Below are positions 17,044 to 25,801 of a DNA stretch of 64,000 nucleotides, one piece after another. The number at the start of each line of letters is the position of its first letter. Positions within the stretch are counted from its first letter, which is position 1. A program made the position numbers and the translations under genes. The notes beneath the pieces are model-generated. The model searched no databases and was not told where the DNA came from. It saw only the letters and a list, made by a program, of their open reading frames with translations. Source of the DNA: Trueperella bernardiae (GTDB lineage: Bacteria > Actinomycetota > Actinomycetes > Actinomycetales > Actinomycetaceae); NCBI RefSeq assembly GCF_001469025.1, contig NZ_LNIZ01000001.1, positions 62,001 through 126,000 of the forward strand. The letters run 5' to 3'.

Positions 17044-18740
17044 AACGCCTCGTCTTCGCCTTTGCACTTGTCCTGATCCCGGCGCTCTTCGCCCCGATCC
17101 CGGCACAGGCGACCGAGATTTCAAGCATCGACATCGTGGCCGAGTTGCAATCGGACGGGTCGATGCGCGTGACCGACACCCGCACGTTCACGGCGCAGGA
17201 CGGCACCGAGCACTACATTTCGCTCGGCAACCTCGCCGATTCGAAGGTCTCGGACTTCTCCGTGGTGCTCGATGGCAAGTTGCTGACCGACGTGGGCGAG
17301 TGGGACGTGGACCGCAGCCTGGAGGAGAAAGCCGGCCAGTCGGGCGTCGTGACCCTCGACGACGGCTACGAGCTCGCCTTCGGCTTTGGCACGTACGGCA
17401 CCCACACCGCCGTCATGACGTACGCGGTGACGAACGTGGTCAAGAACCTCACCGACGGCGCCCAGGCCGTGTACTGGGAGTTCATCCCCTACAACATGAC
17501 GTACAGTGAGTCGATCTCGATCTCACTGACGAACGCGATCGGCATGACCTACACGCAGGAAAACTCGCGCGTGTGGGGGTTCGGCTACGAGGGCCGCACG
17601 GCGATCACAGCTAGCGCGCTAACGGCCAGCTCCTCCGGGCCGATCGACTCCTCGGACCACATGGTCATGCTCGCGATCTTCCCCGAGGGGCCCTTCGCCA
17701 CCACCTCGCAGCTCGACCACACCGCCGAGTCCCTCGAGGCGAAGGCGAAGGAGGGCTCGGACTTTTCCGATCGCGGCGACGATTCCGAGGGCGACTTTTT
17801 GGTCACGGGAGAATCGTCATCGACGGGCAAGTTGCTGTCGATCCCCATCCCCGCGCTTCTCACCATCGCGTTCGTTGCGATCGGGCTCGATGTGGCCAGG
17901 AGGTCGAAGAACTCGACGAAGCACGGCTTCGCGGGCCGGGTGGAAAAGGACGAGTACTGGCGCGACATCCCCTACGACGGCCGACTGGAGGACCTCGTGG
18001 CCCTCTATGGCTCTCCGCTGCCCGGACTCGCCACCGCGCTCTTCCTCACCTGGGTGGGGCAGGGGGCCGTGCGTGAGACGACGATGGAGCGGGGCCGCTT
18101 CTTCAAGCGCGACGAGCCGGCCTTCATTATCCAGCGCGAGCCCGTGATCCAAGGGCCCACCGAGCAATGGCTGTGGTCCATAATGATGGCAGCTGCCGGC
18201 GAGGACGGGATCTTGCAGGCCAGCGAGATCGAGCGCTACACGCGCAGGAATGTCTCTACCATGAAGCGGTGGCGGGAAGAAGCGCTCGATCAGTCACGCC
18301 TGGAGATGATCCACCAGGGCCTCATGGTCAAGACGAAGAAGAGAGTGCTGGGCGTGTTCCCCACCACCAAGTACGACGCGACCGACCGCGGCAAGGAGCT
18401 CGCCCGCCGCGTCGTCATGCTGCGCAACTACCTGACGGACTTCTCCTTGCTCGCCGAACGCGGCGCCTCCCAGGTGCTGCTGTGGGACCAGTACATGGTG
18501 TGGGCCGGCTACCTCGGAATCGCGCAGGAGGTCCAGGAGCAGTTCAAGATCGTGGACCCGGACTACGCGACACAGTCCAGCTTCACCCCGAACTCGGTGT
18601 CCATGGCCTCCTCGATCTCCTCCTCGCTCAGCTCCGCGTACAACGACGCCACCTCCTCGTCCTCGGGCGGGGGCGGCTTCTCCTCCTCCGGCGGCGGTGG
18701 CGGTTCGTTCGGTGGGGGATCCGGCGGCGGCATCCGTTAG
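17040..18740 (+). CDS. DUF2207 membrane protein with Gly/Ser-rich tail
   Basis: 566 aa. A signal peptide of about 24 residues (MKRLVFAFALVLIPALFAPI, cleavage after AQA) is followed by the DUF2207 extracytoplasmic domain: VAELQSDGSMRVTDTRTF, the segment with FGFGTYGTHTAVMTYAV, and VYWEFIPYN. A membrane span at about 264–285 leads to a cytoplasmic region of some 240 residues. The last 40 residues are a low-complexity Ser/Gly tail (SSSGGGG type), common in this family. Function is unknown; pairing with LemA is conserved. The start overlaps the LemA stop. Confidence 0.85.
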   Translation: MKRLVFAFALVLIPALFAPIPAQATEISSIDIVAELQSDGSMRVTDTRTFTAQDGTEHYISLGNLADSKVSDFSVVLDGKLLTDVGEWDVDRSLEEKAGQSGVVTLDDGYELAFGFGTYGTHTAVMTYAVTNVVKNLTDGAQAVYWEFIPYNMTYSESISISLTNAIGMTYTQENSRVWGFGYEGRTAITASALTASSSGPIDSSDHMVMLAIFPEGPFATTSQLDHTAESLEAKAKEGSDFSDRGDDSEGDFLVTGESSSTGKLLSIPIPALLTIAFVAIGLDVARRSKNSTKHGFAGRVEKDEYWRDIPYDGRLEDLVALYGSPLPGLATALFLTWVGQGAVRETTMERGRFFKRDEPAFIIQREPVIQGPTEQWLWSIMMAAAGEDGILQASEIERYTRRNVSTMKRWREEALDQSRLEMIHQGLMVKTKKRVLGVFPTTKYDATDRGKELARRVVMLRNYLTDFSLLAERGASQVLLWDQYMVWAGYLGIAQEVQEQFKIVDPDYATQSSFTPNSVSMASSISSSLSSAYNDATSSSSGGGGFSSSGGGGGSFGGGSGGGIR

Positions 18741-18749
18741 GATGAACCT

Positions 18750-18968
18750 ATGAGTGAACAATGTGGATGCGGTGGCAAGGGCCACGAAGGACACGGCCAC
18801 GGCCGTGGCGGCTGCGGGTGCGGCGGCCACGGGCACGGGCAGGGCCGTGGCGGCTGCGGTTGCGGTGGCAAGGGTAAGCACCACGGCGTGCGCACGGCTA
18901 ACACCCCCGCGGACGCCCCAGACGATCGTTCCGAGGGCCGGATGCAGCTCGGATTGCGCGGGCAGTGA
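18750..18968 (+). CDS. Small Cys/His/Gly-rich protein, possible metal-binding peptide
   Basis: 72 aa. Residues 5–46 consist of three units that each begin CGCGG (C5/C7, C22/C24, C36/C38), separated by Gly/His/Arg stretches such as GHGHGRGG and HGHGQGRGG. This gives six cysteines and seven histidines in about 40 residues. The tail (47–72) is ordinary and charged. The 17-mer GGCCGTGGCGGCTGCGG occurs at 18801 and 18843, 42 bp apart, so the repeat arose by in-frame duplication. AGGA at 18739–18742 is 7 nt before the ATG, and TAGGAT there could also be a -10. The gene overlaps ribF by 4 nt (GTGA), which supports real translation. I do not recognise a family; metal storage or delivery is a guess from composition. 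Confidence 0.62.
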   Translation: MSEQCGCGGKGHEGHGHGRGGCGCGGHGHGQGRGGCGCGGKGKHHGVRTANTPADAPDDRSEGRMQLGLRGQ

Positions 18969-19948
18969 AGGTGTTTCACTCGGCCGAGGATTACGACCTC
19001 GGCCCCTCGGTTGTGACCATCGGTATCTTCGACGGCGTCCACCGCGGACACCACGAGATTCTCGCCCAGACCGTGGAGCAGGCTAGCGAGCGCGGCGTTG
19101 CCTCCGTGGCGCTCACTTTTGACCCCCACCCCAGCCACGTCCACCGTCCCGACGTCGACCTCCCGCTCATCTCAACCCTCGAGGACCGTCTCAATATGCT
19201 GGAGGCGGCAGGCCTGGACGGCGTCGTCGTGCAAAAGTACGACCTCGACTACGCCGAGACGACCCCTAAGGCCTTCGTGGACGAGGAGCTGATCGGGAAG
19301 CTGAAGGCGGTGGCCGTCGTCGTCGGCGAGGACGTGCGCTACGGCAAGGGCAACGCCGGGGACGGGCAGTTCCTGGTCGAGTACGGCGAGGGCCGGATCG
19401 ACGTGACGCTCATCGACGACCTGGGCGGGCCGTCCGGCAGGCGCTATTCCTCCACGTGGGTGCGCGAGTTGCTCGAGGCGGGCAACGTGCGTAAGGCCGC
19501 GAAGATCCTCGGCCGGCCACACCGGCTGCGCGGGATCGTCCAGCACGGCTTCAAGCGCGGGCGCGAGCTCGGATTCCCCACGGCGAACCTGCCCGGCTCG
19601 GGCGTGGGGGAGGTGCCGCGTGACGGCGTCTACGCTGGCTGGGTGGTGCGGCAGGTGAAGGGATCGACGGCGACAGTCCACCTTCCCGCCGCGATCTCGA
19701 TCGGCACGAACCCCCAGTTCGACGGCGAGGAGCGCACGGTGGAGGCCCATGTGCTCGGGCGCGCCGACCTGAACTTGTACGGGGAGGAGATCGCGATCGA
19801 CTTCGTAGATTACGTGCGCCCAATGATGAAGATGGACTCGGTGGAACAGCTGCAGGCCCAGATGGATGACGATCTGCGCAAGAGCGCGGAGATCCTCGGC
19901 GTGCCGGTCTCGCACAGGGTGGACCCGAAGGACGTCACGGCCCGCTAA
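18965..19948 (+). CDS. ribF: Bifunctional riboflavin kinase / FAD synthetase
   Basis: 327 aa, full length. The N-terminal nucleotidyltransferase domain has TIGIFDGVHRGHHEIL (HiGH-type motif near residue 20–30) and adenylates FMN to FAD. The C-terminal flavokinase domain begins about residue 180 with GRPHRLRGIVQHG and GFPTANL, then IGTNPQFDGEERTVEAHVL. It supplies FMN and FAD. GTG start 18965 overlaps the stop of the Cys/His-rich gene. In many actinobacteria ribF lies between truB and rpsO; here the transporter and LemA blocks (9965–18968) sit between truB and ribF, so that interval looks like an insertion into an ancestral truB–ribF–rpsO order. Confidence 0.96.
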   Translation: MKVFHSAEDYDLGPSVVTIGIFDGVHRGHHEILAQTVEQASERGVASVALTFDPHPSHVHRPDVDLPLISTLEDRLNMLEAAGLDGVVVQKYDLDYAETTPKAFVDEELIGKLKAVAVVVGEDVRYGKGNAGDGQFLVEYGEGRIDVTLIDDLGGPSGRRYSSTWVRELLEAGNVRKAAKILGRPHRLRGIVQHGFKRGRELGFPTANLPGSGVGEVPRDGVYAGWVVRQVKGSTATVHLPAAISIGTNPQFDGEERTVEAHVLGRADLNLYGEEIAIDFVDYVRPMMKMDSVEQLQAQMDDDLRKSAEILGVPVSHRVDPKDVTAR

Positions 19949-20000
19949 CTGACAGAGGCGCATATCACCCATGCGGCCACGGAGGCGTGATTGCGCGCCG

Positions 20001-20009
20001 TGCTAGACT
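20001..20009 (+). promoter_or_regulatory. Extended -10 promoter of rpsO
   Basis: TGCTAGACT contains TGN immediately before the -10 hexamer TAGACT (20004–20009), the extended -10 arrangement, which compensates for the lack of a recognisable -35. It leaves a leader of about 80 nt before rpsO. The TAGACTAGCT 10-mer is shared with the ylxR upstream region. Confidence 0.5.
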
Positions 20010-20029
20010 AGCTAAGCCGTTCGATCGGC

Positions 20030-20072
20030 CGCGGAGCGTCATCGCTTGGGAGAACATGCCCCAGGCTCCGCG
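20030..20072 (+). other. Stem-loop in the rpsO leader, possible S15 binding site
   Basis: CGCGGAGC (20030–20037) pairs perfectly with GCTCCGCG (20065–20072), enclosing 27 nt that can form a smaller TGGG/CCCA helix. It lies between the promoter and the ribosome binding site of rpsO. S15 represses its own translation through structured leaders in several phyla, including actinobacteria. Whether this structure is such a leader is inference. Confidence 0.35.
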
Positions 20073-20094
20073 CAACGAGTAGAAGGAGAATCGT

Positions 20095-20364
20095 ATGGCT
20101 CTGTCCAAGGAGCGTAAGGACGACATCATTAAGGAATACGCGACTCATGAGGGCGATACCGGCTCTCCCGAAGTGCAGATCGCTCTGCTCTCGGCTCGTA
20201 TTTCTGAACTCACGGAGCACTTCCGCACCCACAAGCACGATCACCATTCGCGCCGCGGCCTGATGCTCCTCATCGGTAAGCGCAAGCGTCTTCTGACGTA
20301 TCTTCAGAACGAAGACATTGAGCGCTACCGTTCGCTGATTAAGCGTCTCGGCCTGCGCCGCTAG
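20095..20364 (+). CDS. rpsO: 30S ribosomal protein S15
   Basis: 89 aa, exactly the family length. It contains the family core [20 protein letters not shown], the [20 protein letters not shown] helix region and the [20 protein letters not shown] end. It is a primary 16S rRNA-binding protein of the platform. AAGGAG at 20082–20087 precedes the ATG. It is monocistronic, with its own promoter and terminator, directly upstream of pnp as in most bacteria. Confidence 0.98.
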   Translation: MALSKERKDDIIKEYATHEGDTGSPEVQIALLSARISELTEHFRTHKHDHHSRRGLMLLIGKRKRLLTYLQNEDIERYRSLIKRLGLRR

Positions 20365-20371
20365 ACGCCCG

Positions 20372-20410
20372 ATCGGCTCGCTCCCCATGGAGCGGGCCGA
20401 TTGTTCGTCT
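20372..20410 (+). terminator. rpsO terminator
   Basis: A 13-bp stem with one G-T wobble (20372–20384 with 20389–20401) around the loop CCAT is followed by the moderately T-rich TGTTCGTCT. It probably separates rpsO from pnp. Confidence 0.7.
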
Positions 20411-20525
20411 CACCGCCTGGTGGGCGAACGTAGAAGAAGTTATCCCCGTCGGTCCTCGGTTGTGGTTGCCGCTCACGAAAGCGTCAATGACAATCGATGA
20501 CCGCGGGCAGATGAAAAGGAGATCC

Positions 20526-22865
20526 ATGGAGGGTCCAGACGTGAAGTTCGCCGAAGCCGTTATTGACAACGGCTCGTTCGGCACCCGTACCATTCGTTTC
20601 GAGACCGGCCTGCTTGCCCGCCAGGCTGCCGGCTCGGCACTTGCTTACCTCGACGGCGAGACGACCATCCTGTCCGCCACCGCCGTCTCCTCTCAGCCGA
20701 GGGAACAGTTCGATTTCTTCCCGCTGACCGTTGATGTCGAAGAGCGCCAGTACGCGGCCGGCCGCATCCCCGGCTCGTTCTTCCGCCGCGAGGGCCGCCC
20801 GTCCACCGACGCGATCCTGGCCTGCCGCCTCATCGACCGCCCGCTGCGCCCGGCGTTCGCCAAGGGCCTGCGTAACGAGGTTCAGATCGTGGCCACCGTG
20901 CTCACGGTTCACCCGGATGACGCCTACGACGTCGTCGCCATGAACGCCGCCTCGATGTCCACCCAGATTTCCGGCCTGCCGTTCTCGGGCCCGATTGGTG
21001 CCGTGCGCTTGGCCCTCATCGACGGCCAGTGGGTGGCCTTCCCGCGCTACTCCGAGCTTCCGGATGCCACGTTCATCATGGTGGTGGCCGGCCGCATTGT
21101 TGGTGACGACATCGCCGTTATGATGGTCGAGGCCGAGGCTGGCGATGAGGCGCTGGACAACGTGGCCAAGGGCGGCACGAAGCCCACCGAGACCTCGGTT
21201 GCCGAGGGCCTCGAGGCCGCCAAGCCCTTCATCCGCACCCTGTGCGAGGCGCAGCTCAAGCTCGCCGAGCAGGTGGAGAAGGAAGAGCTTGACCTGCCGC
21301 GCTTCCTGCCGTACGAGGACGAGGAGTTCGAGGCTGTTGGCCAGCAGATCAACGGCCGCTTCGAGGCCCTGTGGGGCATCGTGGACAAGCACGAGCGCGA
21401 CGACGCCCTCAACGAGCTGACCGAGACCATCGTCTCCGAGCTGTCCGACCGCTTCGAGGACCGCGAGCAGGCCCTCACCCTGGCTGTGAACCAGCACTGG
21501 AAGGAGGAGATGCGCTACCGCGTCCTCACCGAAGGCGTGCGTATGGACGGGCGTGCCCCGGCACAGATCCGCACCATCACGGCCGAGACCGAGGTGCTTC
21601 CGCGCGTTCACGGCTCGGCCCTGTTCCAGCGTGGCGAGACCCAGATCCTGGGCGTGACCACCCTCAACATGCTCAAGATGGAGCAGCAGCTGGACAACCT
21701 CTCGCCGGTCACGGCCAAGCGCTACATGCACCACTACAATTTCCCGCCGTACTCGACCGGTGAGACGGGCCGCGTGGGCTCGCCCAAGCGCCGCGAGATC
21801 GGCCACGGCATGCTCGCCGAGCGCGCCCTGGTCCCGGTCCTGCCCGCGCGCGAGGACTTCCCCTACGCGATCCGCCAGGTTTCTGAGGCTCTCGGCTCCA
21901 ACGGTTCGACGTCGATGGGCTCGGTTTGTGCCTCCACCCTGTCGCTCCTCAACGCGGGTGTGCCGCTCAAGGCTCCGGTTGCCGGTATCGCCATGGGCCT
22001 GATCTCCGGCGTGGTTGAGGGCGAGCAGCGCTACGTTGCGCTTACCGACATCCTCGGCGCCGAGGACGCGCTTGGCGACATGGACTTCAAGGTGGCTGGC
22101 ACGCGTGACATGGTGACGGCCCTCCAGCTTGACACCAAGCTGGACGGCATCCCGGCCGCGGTCCTCGCCCAGGCGCTCACCCAGGCTCACGAGGCCCGCC
22201 TCGCGATCCTCGACCTCATCGAGGAAGCCGCCCCGGCCCCGGACGAGATGGCGGAGACCGCCCCGCGCATCATTTCCATCAAGATCCCGGTGGACAAGAT
22301 CGGCGAGGTCATCGGCCCGAAGGGCAAGATGATCAACCAGATCCAGGAGGACACGGGCGCGGAGATCTCGATCGAGGACGACGGCACGGTCTACATCGGC
22401 GCGAACGACGGCCCGTCGGCCGAGGCCGCCCGCCAGACCATCAGCGCGATCGCCGATCCGCAGATGCCGGAAGTGGGCGAGCGTTTCGTGGGCACGGTGG
22501 TCAAGACCACCACCTTCGGTGCGTTCATCTCGCTGGCCCCGGGCAAGGACGGCCTCCTGCACATCTCGCAGGTCCGCCGACTGGTCGGTGGCAAGCGCAT
22601 CGACGCCGTGGAGGACGTGCTCAACGTTGGCGACAAGGTCGAGGTCGAGCTGGCCGAGATCGATCAGCGTGGCAAGCTCTCGCTCCACGCGGTCCTCACC
22701 GACGAGCAGCTGGCCGCTGAGGCCGAGCAGAGCGCGAAGGAAGAAGAGGATCGCCCGCGTCGCCGTAACCGCCGCGAGGATGGCGAGAAGCGTGGCGGCG
22801 AGCGTCGTCGCCGTCGCACTCGCACCCGCGAAGAAAGCGACTCGGAGGAGTCCGCTGACGAGTAA
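20526..22865 (+). CDS. pnp: Polyribonucleotide nucleotidyltransferase (PNPase)
   Basis: 779 aa from ATG 20526 with AAAGGAG at 20515–20521; an in-frame TTG 66 nt upstream is rejected. It is a phosphorolytic 3'–5' exoribonuclease. Two RNase PH domains flank a helical domain; the first contains [20 protein letters not shown], the second [13 protein letters not shown] and [16 protein letters not shown] domain ([20 protein letters not shown]) and an S1 domain ([15 protein letters not shown]) follow. The last 45 residues are a strongly basic Arg-rich tail ending acidic, as in actinobacterial PNPase/GPSI proteins. Confidence 0.98.
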   Translation: MEGPDVKFAEAVIDNGSFGTRTIRFETGLLARQAAGSALAYLDGETTILSATAVSSQPREQFDFFPLTVDVEERQYAAGRIPGSFFRREGRPSTDAILACRLIDRPLRPAFAKGLRNEVQIVATVLTVHPDDAYDVVAMNAASMSTQISGLPFSGPIGAVRLALIDGQWVAFPRYSELPDATFIMVVAGRIVGDDIAVMMVEAEAGDEALDNVAKGGTKPTETSVAEGLEAAKPFIRTLCEAQLKLAEQVEKEELDLPRFLPYEDEEFEAVGQQINGRFEALWGIVDKHERDDALNELTETIVSELSDRFEDREQALTLAVNQHWKEEMRYRVLTEGVRMDGRAPAQIRTITAETEVLPRVHGSALFQRGETQILGVTTLNMLKMEQQLDNLSPVTAKRYMHHYNFPPYSTGETGRVGSPKRREIGHGMLAERALVPVLPAREDFPYAIRQVSEALGSNGSTSMGSVCASTLSLLNAGVPLKAPVAGIAMGLISGVVEGEQRYVALTDILGAEDALGDMDFKVAGTRDMVTALQLDTKLDGIPAAVLAQALTQAHEARLAILDLIEEAAPAPDEMAETAPRIISIKIPVDKIGEVIGPKGKMINQIQEDTGAEISIEDDGTVYIGANDGPSAEAARQTISAIADPQMPEVGERFVGTVVKTTTFGAFISLAPGKDGLLHISQVRRLVGGKRIDAVEDVLNVGDKVEVELAEIDQRGKLSLHAVLTDEQLAAEAEQSAKEEEDRPRRRNRREDGEKRGGERRRRRTRTREESDSEESADE

Positions 22866-22878
22866 TCGGTAGATGGGT

Positions 22879-22920
22879 GAGGGGCCGGTCCGCAGGGGCT
22901 GGCCCCTCGCCCTTATCTCT
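22879..22920. terminator. Terminator between pnp and a convergent gene
   Basis: A 13-bp GC-rich stem with two wobbles (22879–22891 with 22896–22908), 4-nt loop GCAG, followed by GCCCTTATCTCT. It lies between two convergent genes and may end transcription from both sides. Confidence 0.65.
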
Positions 22921-22927
22921 CCAGGGT

Positions 22928-23620
22928 CTACGAAGACTGCGACAACTTCCAAAACGCGGCTGAGACGAGACCGAGCCAGGCGGGGGAAGGTGTTCCATTG
23001 GGGTTGGTGTAGGCGTCGGTGCCGGGTGCCCAGTAGGTCCACCGGTCATCCCGGAGGACCGCGGTGGCGTGGCTGAGAACGGGATAATCGTCGCTCAGCA
23101 CGCCGAAGAGTCGATAGATTGGCTCGTATTCGTCATCGCGGGGAACCTCGCGCTCGAGCAGACGATACATCGTTCCGCCAGAGTTGACATGAATCGTGAG
23201 GTAGTTGTGCACTGCGACGATGGACACTCTACCTTCTGGCAGGTCCACTTTGGGTGCACGCAAGCCTTCGGCCAAGGCAGAACAGGCGCGGCGAGTGAAC
23301 TCGGCCCACGGGCCATCTGGCTCGTCGATCCATCGACCGTCGCGAACTGAATATCGGCCCAGGATGTTATCTTCGACCCACGGCGTATGCAGGGTTGCGA
23401 CAGATATATCGCCGTTGTCGTTTAAGCAGATGTCGGGTTCGAGGCGGCTGCCGCCAGCGCCATCGAGGCGGTCCCAGACTTGGAAATAGAACAGGATGTC
23501 CGGGTCGAACCACTGGATGGATGTGCTTGCGTCGGCGAACGTGGTGACGAGGGCTCCGGCGCGCGGCCGACCCTGCGGGGTCTGGGGAAGCGTGGGCCAG
23601 GGAATAAAATGTGCGTGCAT
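22928..23620 (-). CDS. Orphan protein of unknown function
   Basis: 230 aa from ATG 23620, with GAGG 7 nt upstream on the minus strand and a TACAAT -10 further out. It looks cytosolic: no signal peptide or membrane segment. It is rich in Trp, Tyr and Asp, for example IQWFDPDILFYFQVWDRL and RWTYWAPGTDAYTNPNGT, with an ordered alpha/beta feel. I do not recognise a family. By eye its codon use is less GC-biased than the neighbouring housekeeping genes, suggesting accessory or recently acquired origin. It is alone on its strand between pnp and the M16 peptidase. Confidence 0.65.
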   Translation of the reverse strand: MHAHFIPWPTLPQTPQGRPRAGALVTTFADASTSIQWFDPDILFYFQVWDRLDGAGGSRLEPDICLNDNGDISVATLHTPWVEDNILGRYSVRDGRWIDEPDGPWAEFTRRACSALAEGLRAPKVDLPEGRVSIVAVHNYLTIHVNSGGTMYRLLEREVPRDDEYEPIYRLFGVLSDDYPVLSHATAVLRDDRWTYWAPGTDAYTNPNGTPSPAWLGLVSAAFWKLSQSS

Positions 23621-23651
23621 GCGTAATCCTCAGTAGATGCTTTCGTTACGG

Positions 23652-23657
23652 ATTGTA
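23652..23657 (-). promoter_or_regulatory. -10 box (TACAAT) for the orphan gene
   Basis: On the minus strand TACAAT lies 31 nt before the ATG at 23620, leaving room for the GAGG ribosome binding site. A -35-like TTGGTG sits 19 nt further upstream, a long spacer. Confidence 0.4.
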
Positions 23658-23747
23658 AATCTGTGACCAGAGAGCTCACCAACGCGTGGGCAAGCCCGTT
23701 GCGACAGGTGGTGTGGTTGAGACGAAAAAAGTAAGATGGGCTATCTT

Positions 23748-25046
23748 ATGGCGCTACAACTACCACTGGATCTTCCGGGCACTCTCGCATTCGACGACGA
23801 CGGCATCCCCACCCAGCGCACACTCCTCCCCAGCGGCATCCGCGTGCTTACCCAGCACGTGCCGGGGCAGAAGTCGGTGGCGCTCGGTTTCTTGGTAGGA
23901 GCCGGGTCGCGCGACGAGGCCCGGGACGCTGAAGGATCCACACACTTCCTTGAGCACTTGCTCTTCAAGGGCACGCACACAAGGTCGGCCGCGGAGATCT
24001 CGGCCCTGGGCGACGCGCTGGGCGGTACGATGAACGCCGCCACGGCCCGCCTGTATACCTGCTACTACGGCCACGTCTTCGCCGGCGACCTGCCTGAATT
24101 GCTGAATCTCCTCGTGGACATGTTCTGCAACTCGCGCCTCGACCGATCCGACATGGAGCTCGAGCGCGGCGTCATCCTCGAGGAGCTCGCCGCTGCCGAC
24201 GACGACGTGTCCGACGTCGCGTCCGATGCCATCCTGGAGCTCGTCATGGGCACCCACCCGCTGGCGCGGCCGATCGGTGGAACGTTCGAGACGGTGGAGG
24301 CGCTCGACCATGAGCACATGGTGGGCCACTACCGGGACAACTACCATGCCGGAGAGCTCATCGTGACCGCCGCGGGGGAGGTGGACCACGATCGGCTTGT
24401 TGCCCTGCTGACCAAGGAGCTGCGCGAGGCGGGGTGGGACCTGGCCGAGCGGGCGCCGGAACCGCGCCGCCGCGGAGCGGACATTCGGTATACGGCCGGG
24501 GGTGAGGGCTTCGCGGAGCGCCCAGGGCGCCAGTCCTCCGTGGTGGTCGGATACCCCGGGCTGCCGCTCCTGGACGAGCGGGAGGAGATCCTCACCGCGC
24601 TCGAGACGATCCTGGGCGGCGGCCAGTCCTCGCGGCTCTTCCAGGAAGTGCGCGAGCGGCGCGGGCTGGCCTATGCCACCTATGCCTGGCAGGCCGGCTA
24701 CCTTGAGGGTGGCCTGGTTGCGATGGAGGCGCTGTGCTCGCCCTCCCACACGCAGGCGGTGGCAGAGATCATGACCGAGTGCCTGCATGACATCGCGGAC
24801 AGCGGTGTGAGCGAGCGCGAGGTCGATATCGCCTTCCGCCAACGCCGGGCCCGCCTCGTCTTTTCCGCGGAGAGCAACTCGTTTCGGCGCTCCCGGCTCG
24901 GCACGTCCGAACTGTTCGGGCGTCTGCGTTCGCTCGACGAAGTACTTGCCCAGGCGCGCGCCGTCACTGCGGAGCAGATCCAGGAGCTGGCCCGCGATAT
25001 CGCCCGCTCGCCGAGATCGCTCATGATTGTCGGACCCGGGTCTTAG
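23748..25046 (+). CDS. M16 family zinc metallopeptidase
   Basis: 432 aa from ATG 23748; ATG 23736 (four codons earlier) is equally open, and neither has a ribosome binding site. TAAGAT at 23732–23737 could be the -10. The inverted zinc motif is H66-F-L-E-H70, with the third ligand in the ELERGVILEELA helix. The second inactive-type half contains GGGQSSRLFQEVRERRGLAY, as in processing peptidase-like proteins of Gram-positive bacteria. It is usually found between pnp and dapB in actinobacteria, as here. Substrate unknown; probably cytosolic. Confidence 0.93.
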   Translation: MALQLPLDLPGTLAFDDDGIPTQRTLLPSGIRVLTQHVPGQKSVALGFLVGAGSRDEARDAEGSTHFLEHLLFKGTHTRSAAEISALGDALGGTMNAATARLYTCYYGHVFAGDLPELLNLLVDMFCNSRLDRSDMELERGVILEELAAADDDVSDVASDAILELVMGTHPLARPIGGTFETVEALDHEHMVGHYRDNYHAGELIVTAAGEVDHDRLVALLTKELREAGWDLAERAPEPRRRGADIRYTAGGEGFAERPGRQSSVVVGYPGLPLLDEREEILTALETILGGGQSSRLFQEVRERRGLAYATYAWQAGYLEGGLVAMEALCSPSHTQAVAEIMTECLHDIADSGVSEREVDIAFRQRRARLVFSAESNSFRRSRLGTSELFGRLRSLDEVLAQARAVTAEQIQELARDIARSPRSLMIVGPGS

Positions 25047-25069
25047 ACTTGGGGGGAGAGGAGGATAAG

Positions 25070-25801
25070 ATGAAGGTTGCAGTTGTTGGCGCCGCAGGGC
25101 GCATGGGTAGGTCAGTGTGCGAGGCGGTCGAAGGGGCCGGCCACGATCTCGTGGCGCGCCTGGACGCGGGCGATCCGATCACGGCCGAATCGCTGGCGGG
25201 GGCGGACGTCGTCGTTGAATTTACGGTGCCGAGCGCTACGGACGCGAACGTGCACGCGATCCTCGATGCGGGATCGCACGTGGTGGTGGGCACCACGGGG
25301 TGGACGGAGGAGCGCCTAGAGGCGGTGCGCGAACACGCGGTGCGTGTGGGGAAGAACGCGATCATTGCGCCCAATTACGCGCTGTCGGCGGTGTTGGCTA
25401 TGTTGTTTGCGGAGAAGGCGGCGGCAATGTTCGAGTCGGTAGAGGTGATCGAGCTGCACCACCCGGACAAGGTGGATGCGCCGTCGGGCACGGCCACCAC
25501 CAGCGCGCAGCGTATTGGGGCTGTGCGCAAGGAGGCGGGGCTGGCAAGTCCGGATGCCACGCAATCCGATCCGCTCGGCACCCGCGGCGGGCAGATCGAC
25601 GGGGTGCATGTTCACGCCGTCCGCCTGCGCGGCCTGTACGCCCATGAGGAGATCTTGCTGGGTAACCCGGGCGAGCAGCTGACGATCCGCCAGGATTCGT
25701 TCGGGCGAGAGTCCTTCATGCCCGGCGTGCTGCTCGCGGTGCGCGAGGTGGCGGGCCGCCCGGGGCTGACGTACGGCCTTGAGTCGCTGTTGAATCTATG
25801 A
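25070..25801 (+). CDS. dapB: 4-hydroxy-tetrahydrodipicolinate reductase
   Basis: 243 aa from ATG 25070, with AGGAGGA (25059–25065) ideally spaced. It reduces hydroxy-tetrahydrodipicolinate with NAD(P)H in lysine/diaminopimelate synthesis. The nucleotide-binding loop GAAGRMG is residues 8–14; the catalytic segment HHPDKVDAPSGTA lies near 131–143, and RGGQIDGVHVHAVRL follows. The length matches the actinobacterial enzyme. The stop is within the ATGA that starts the SNF2 helicase gene. dapA lies 3.8 kb downstream. Confidence 0.97.
   Translation: MKVAVVGAAGRMGRSVCEAVEGAGHDLVARLDAGDPITAESLAGADVVVEFTVPSATDANVHAILDAGSHVVVGTTGWTEERLEAVREHAVRVGKNAIIAPNYALSAVLAMLFAEKAAAMFESVEVIELHHPDKVDAPSGTATTSAQRIGAVRKEAGLASPDATQSDPLGTRGGQIDGVHVHAVRLRGLYAHEEILLGNPGEQLTIRQDSFGRESFMPGVLLAVREVAGRPGLTYGLESLLNL

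Noticed and set aside
20484-23042. An 852-codon minus-strand frame opposite pnp
   Set aside because: Repetitive Leu/Val/Arg/Glu/His text without domains, fully antisense to PNPase.
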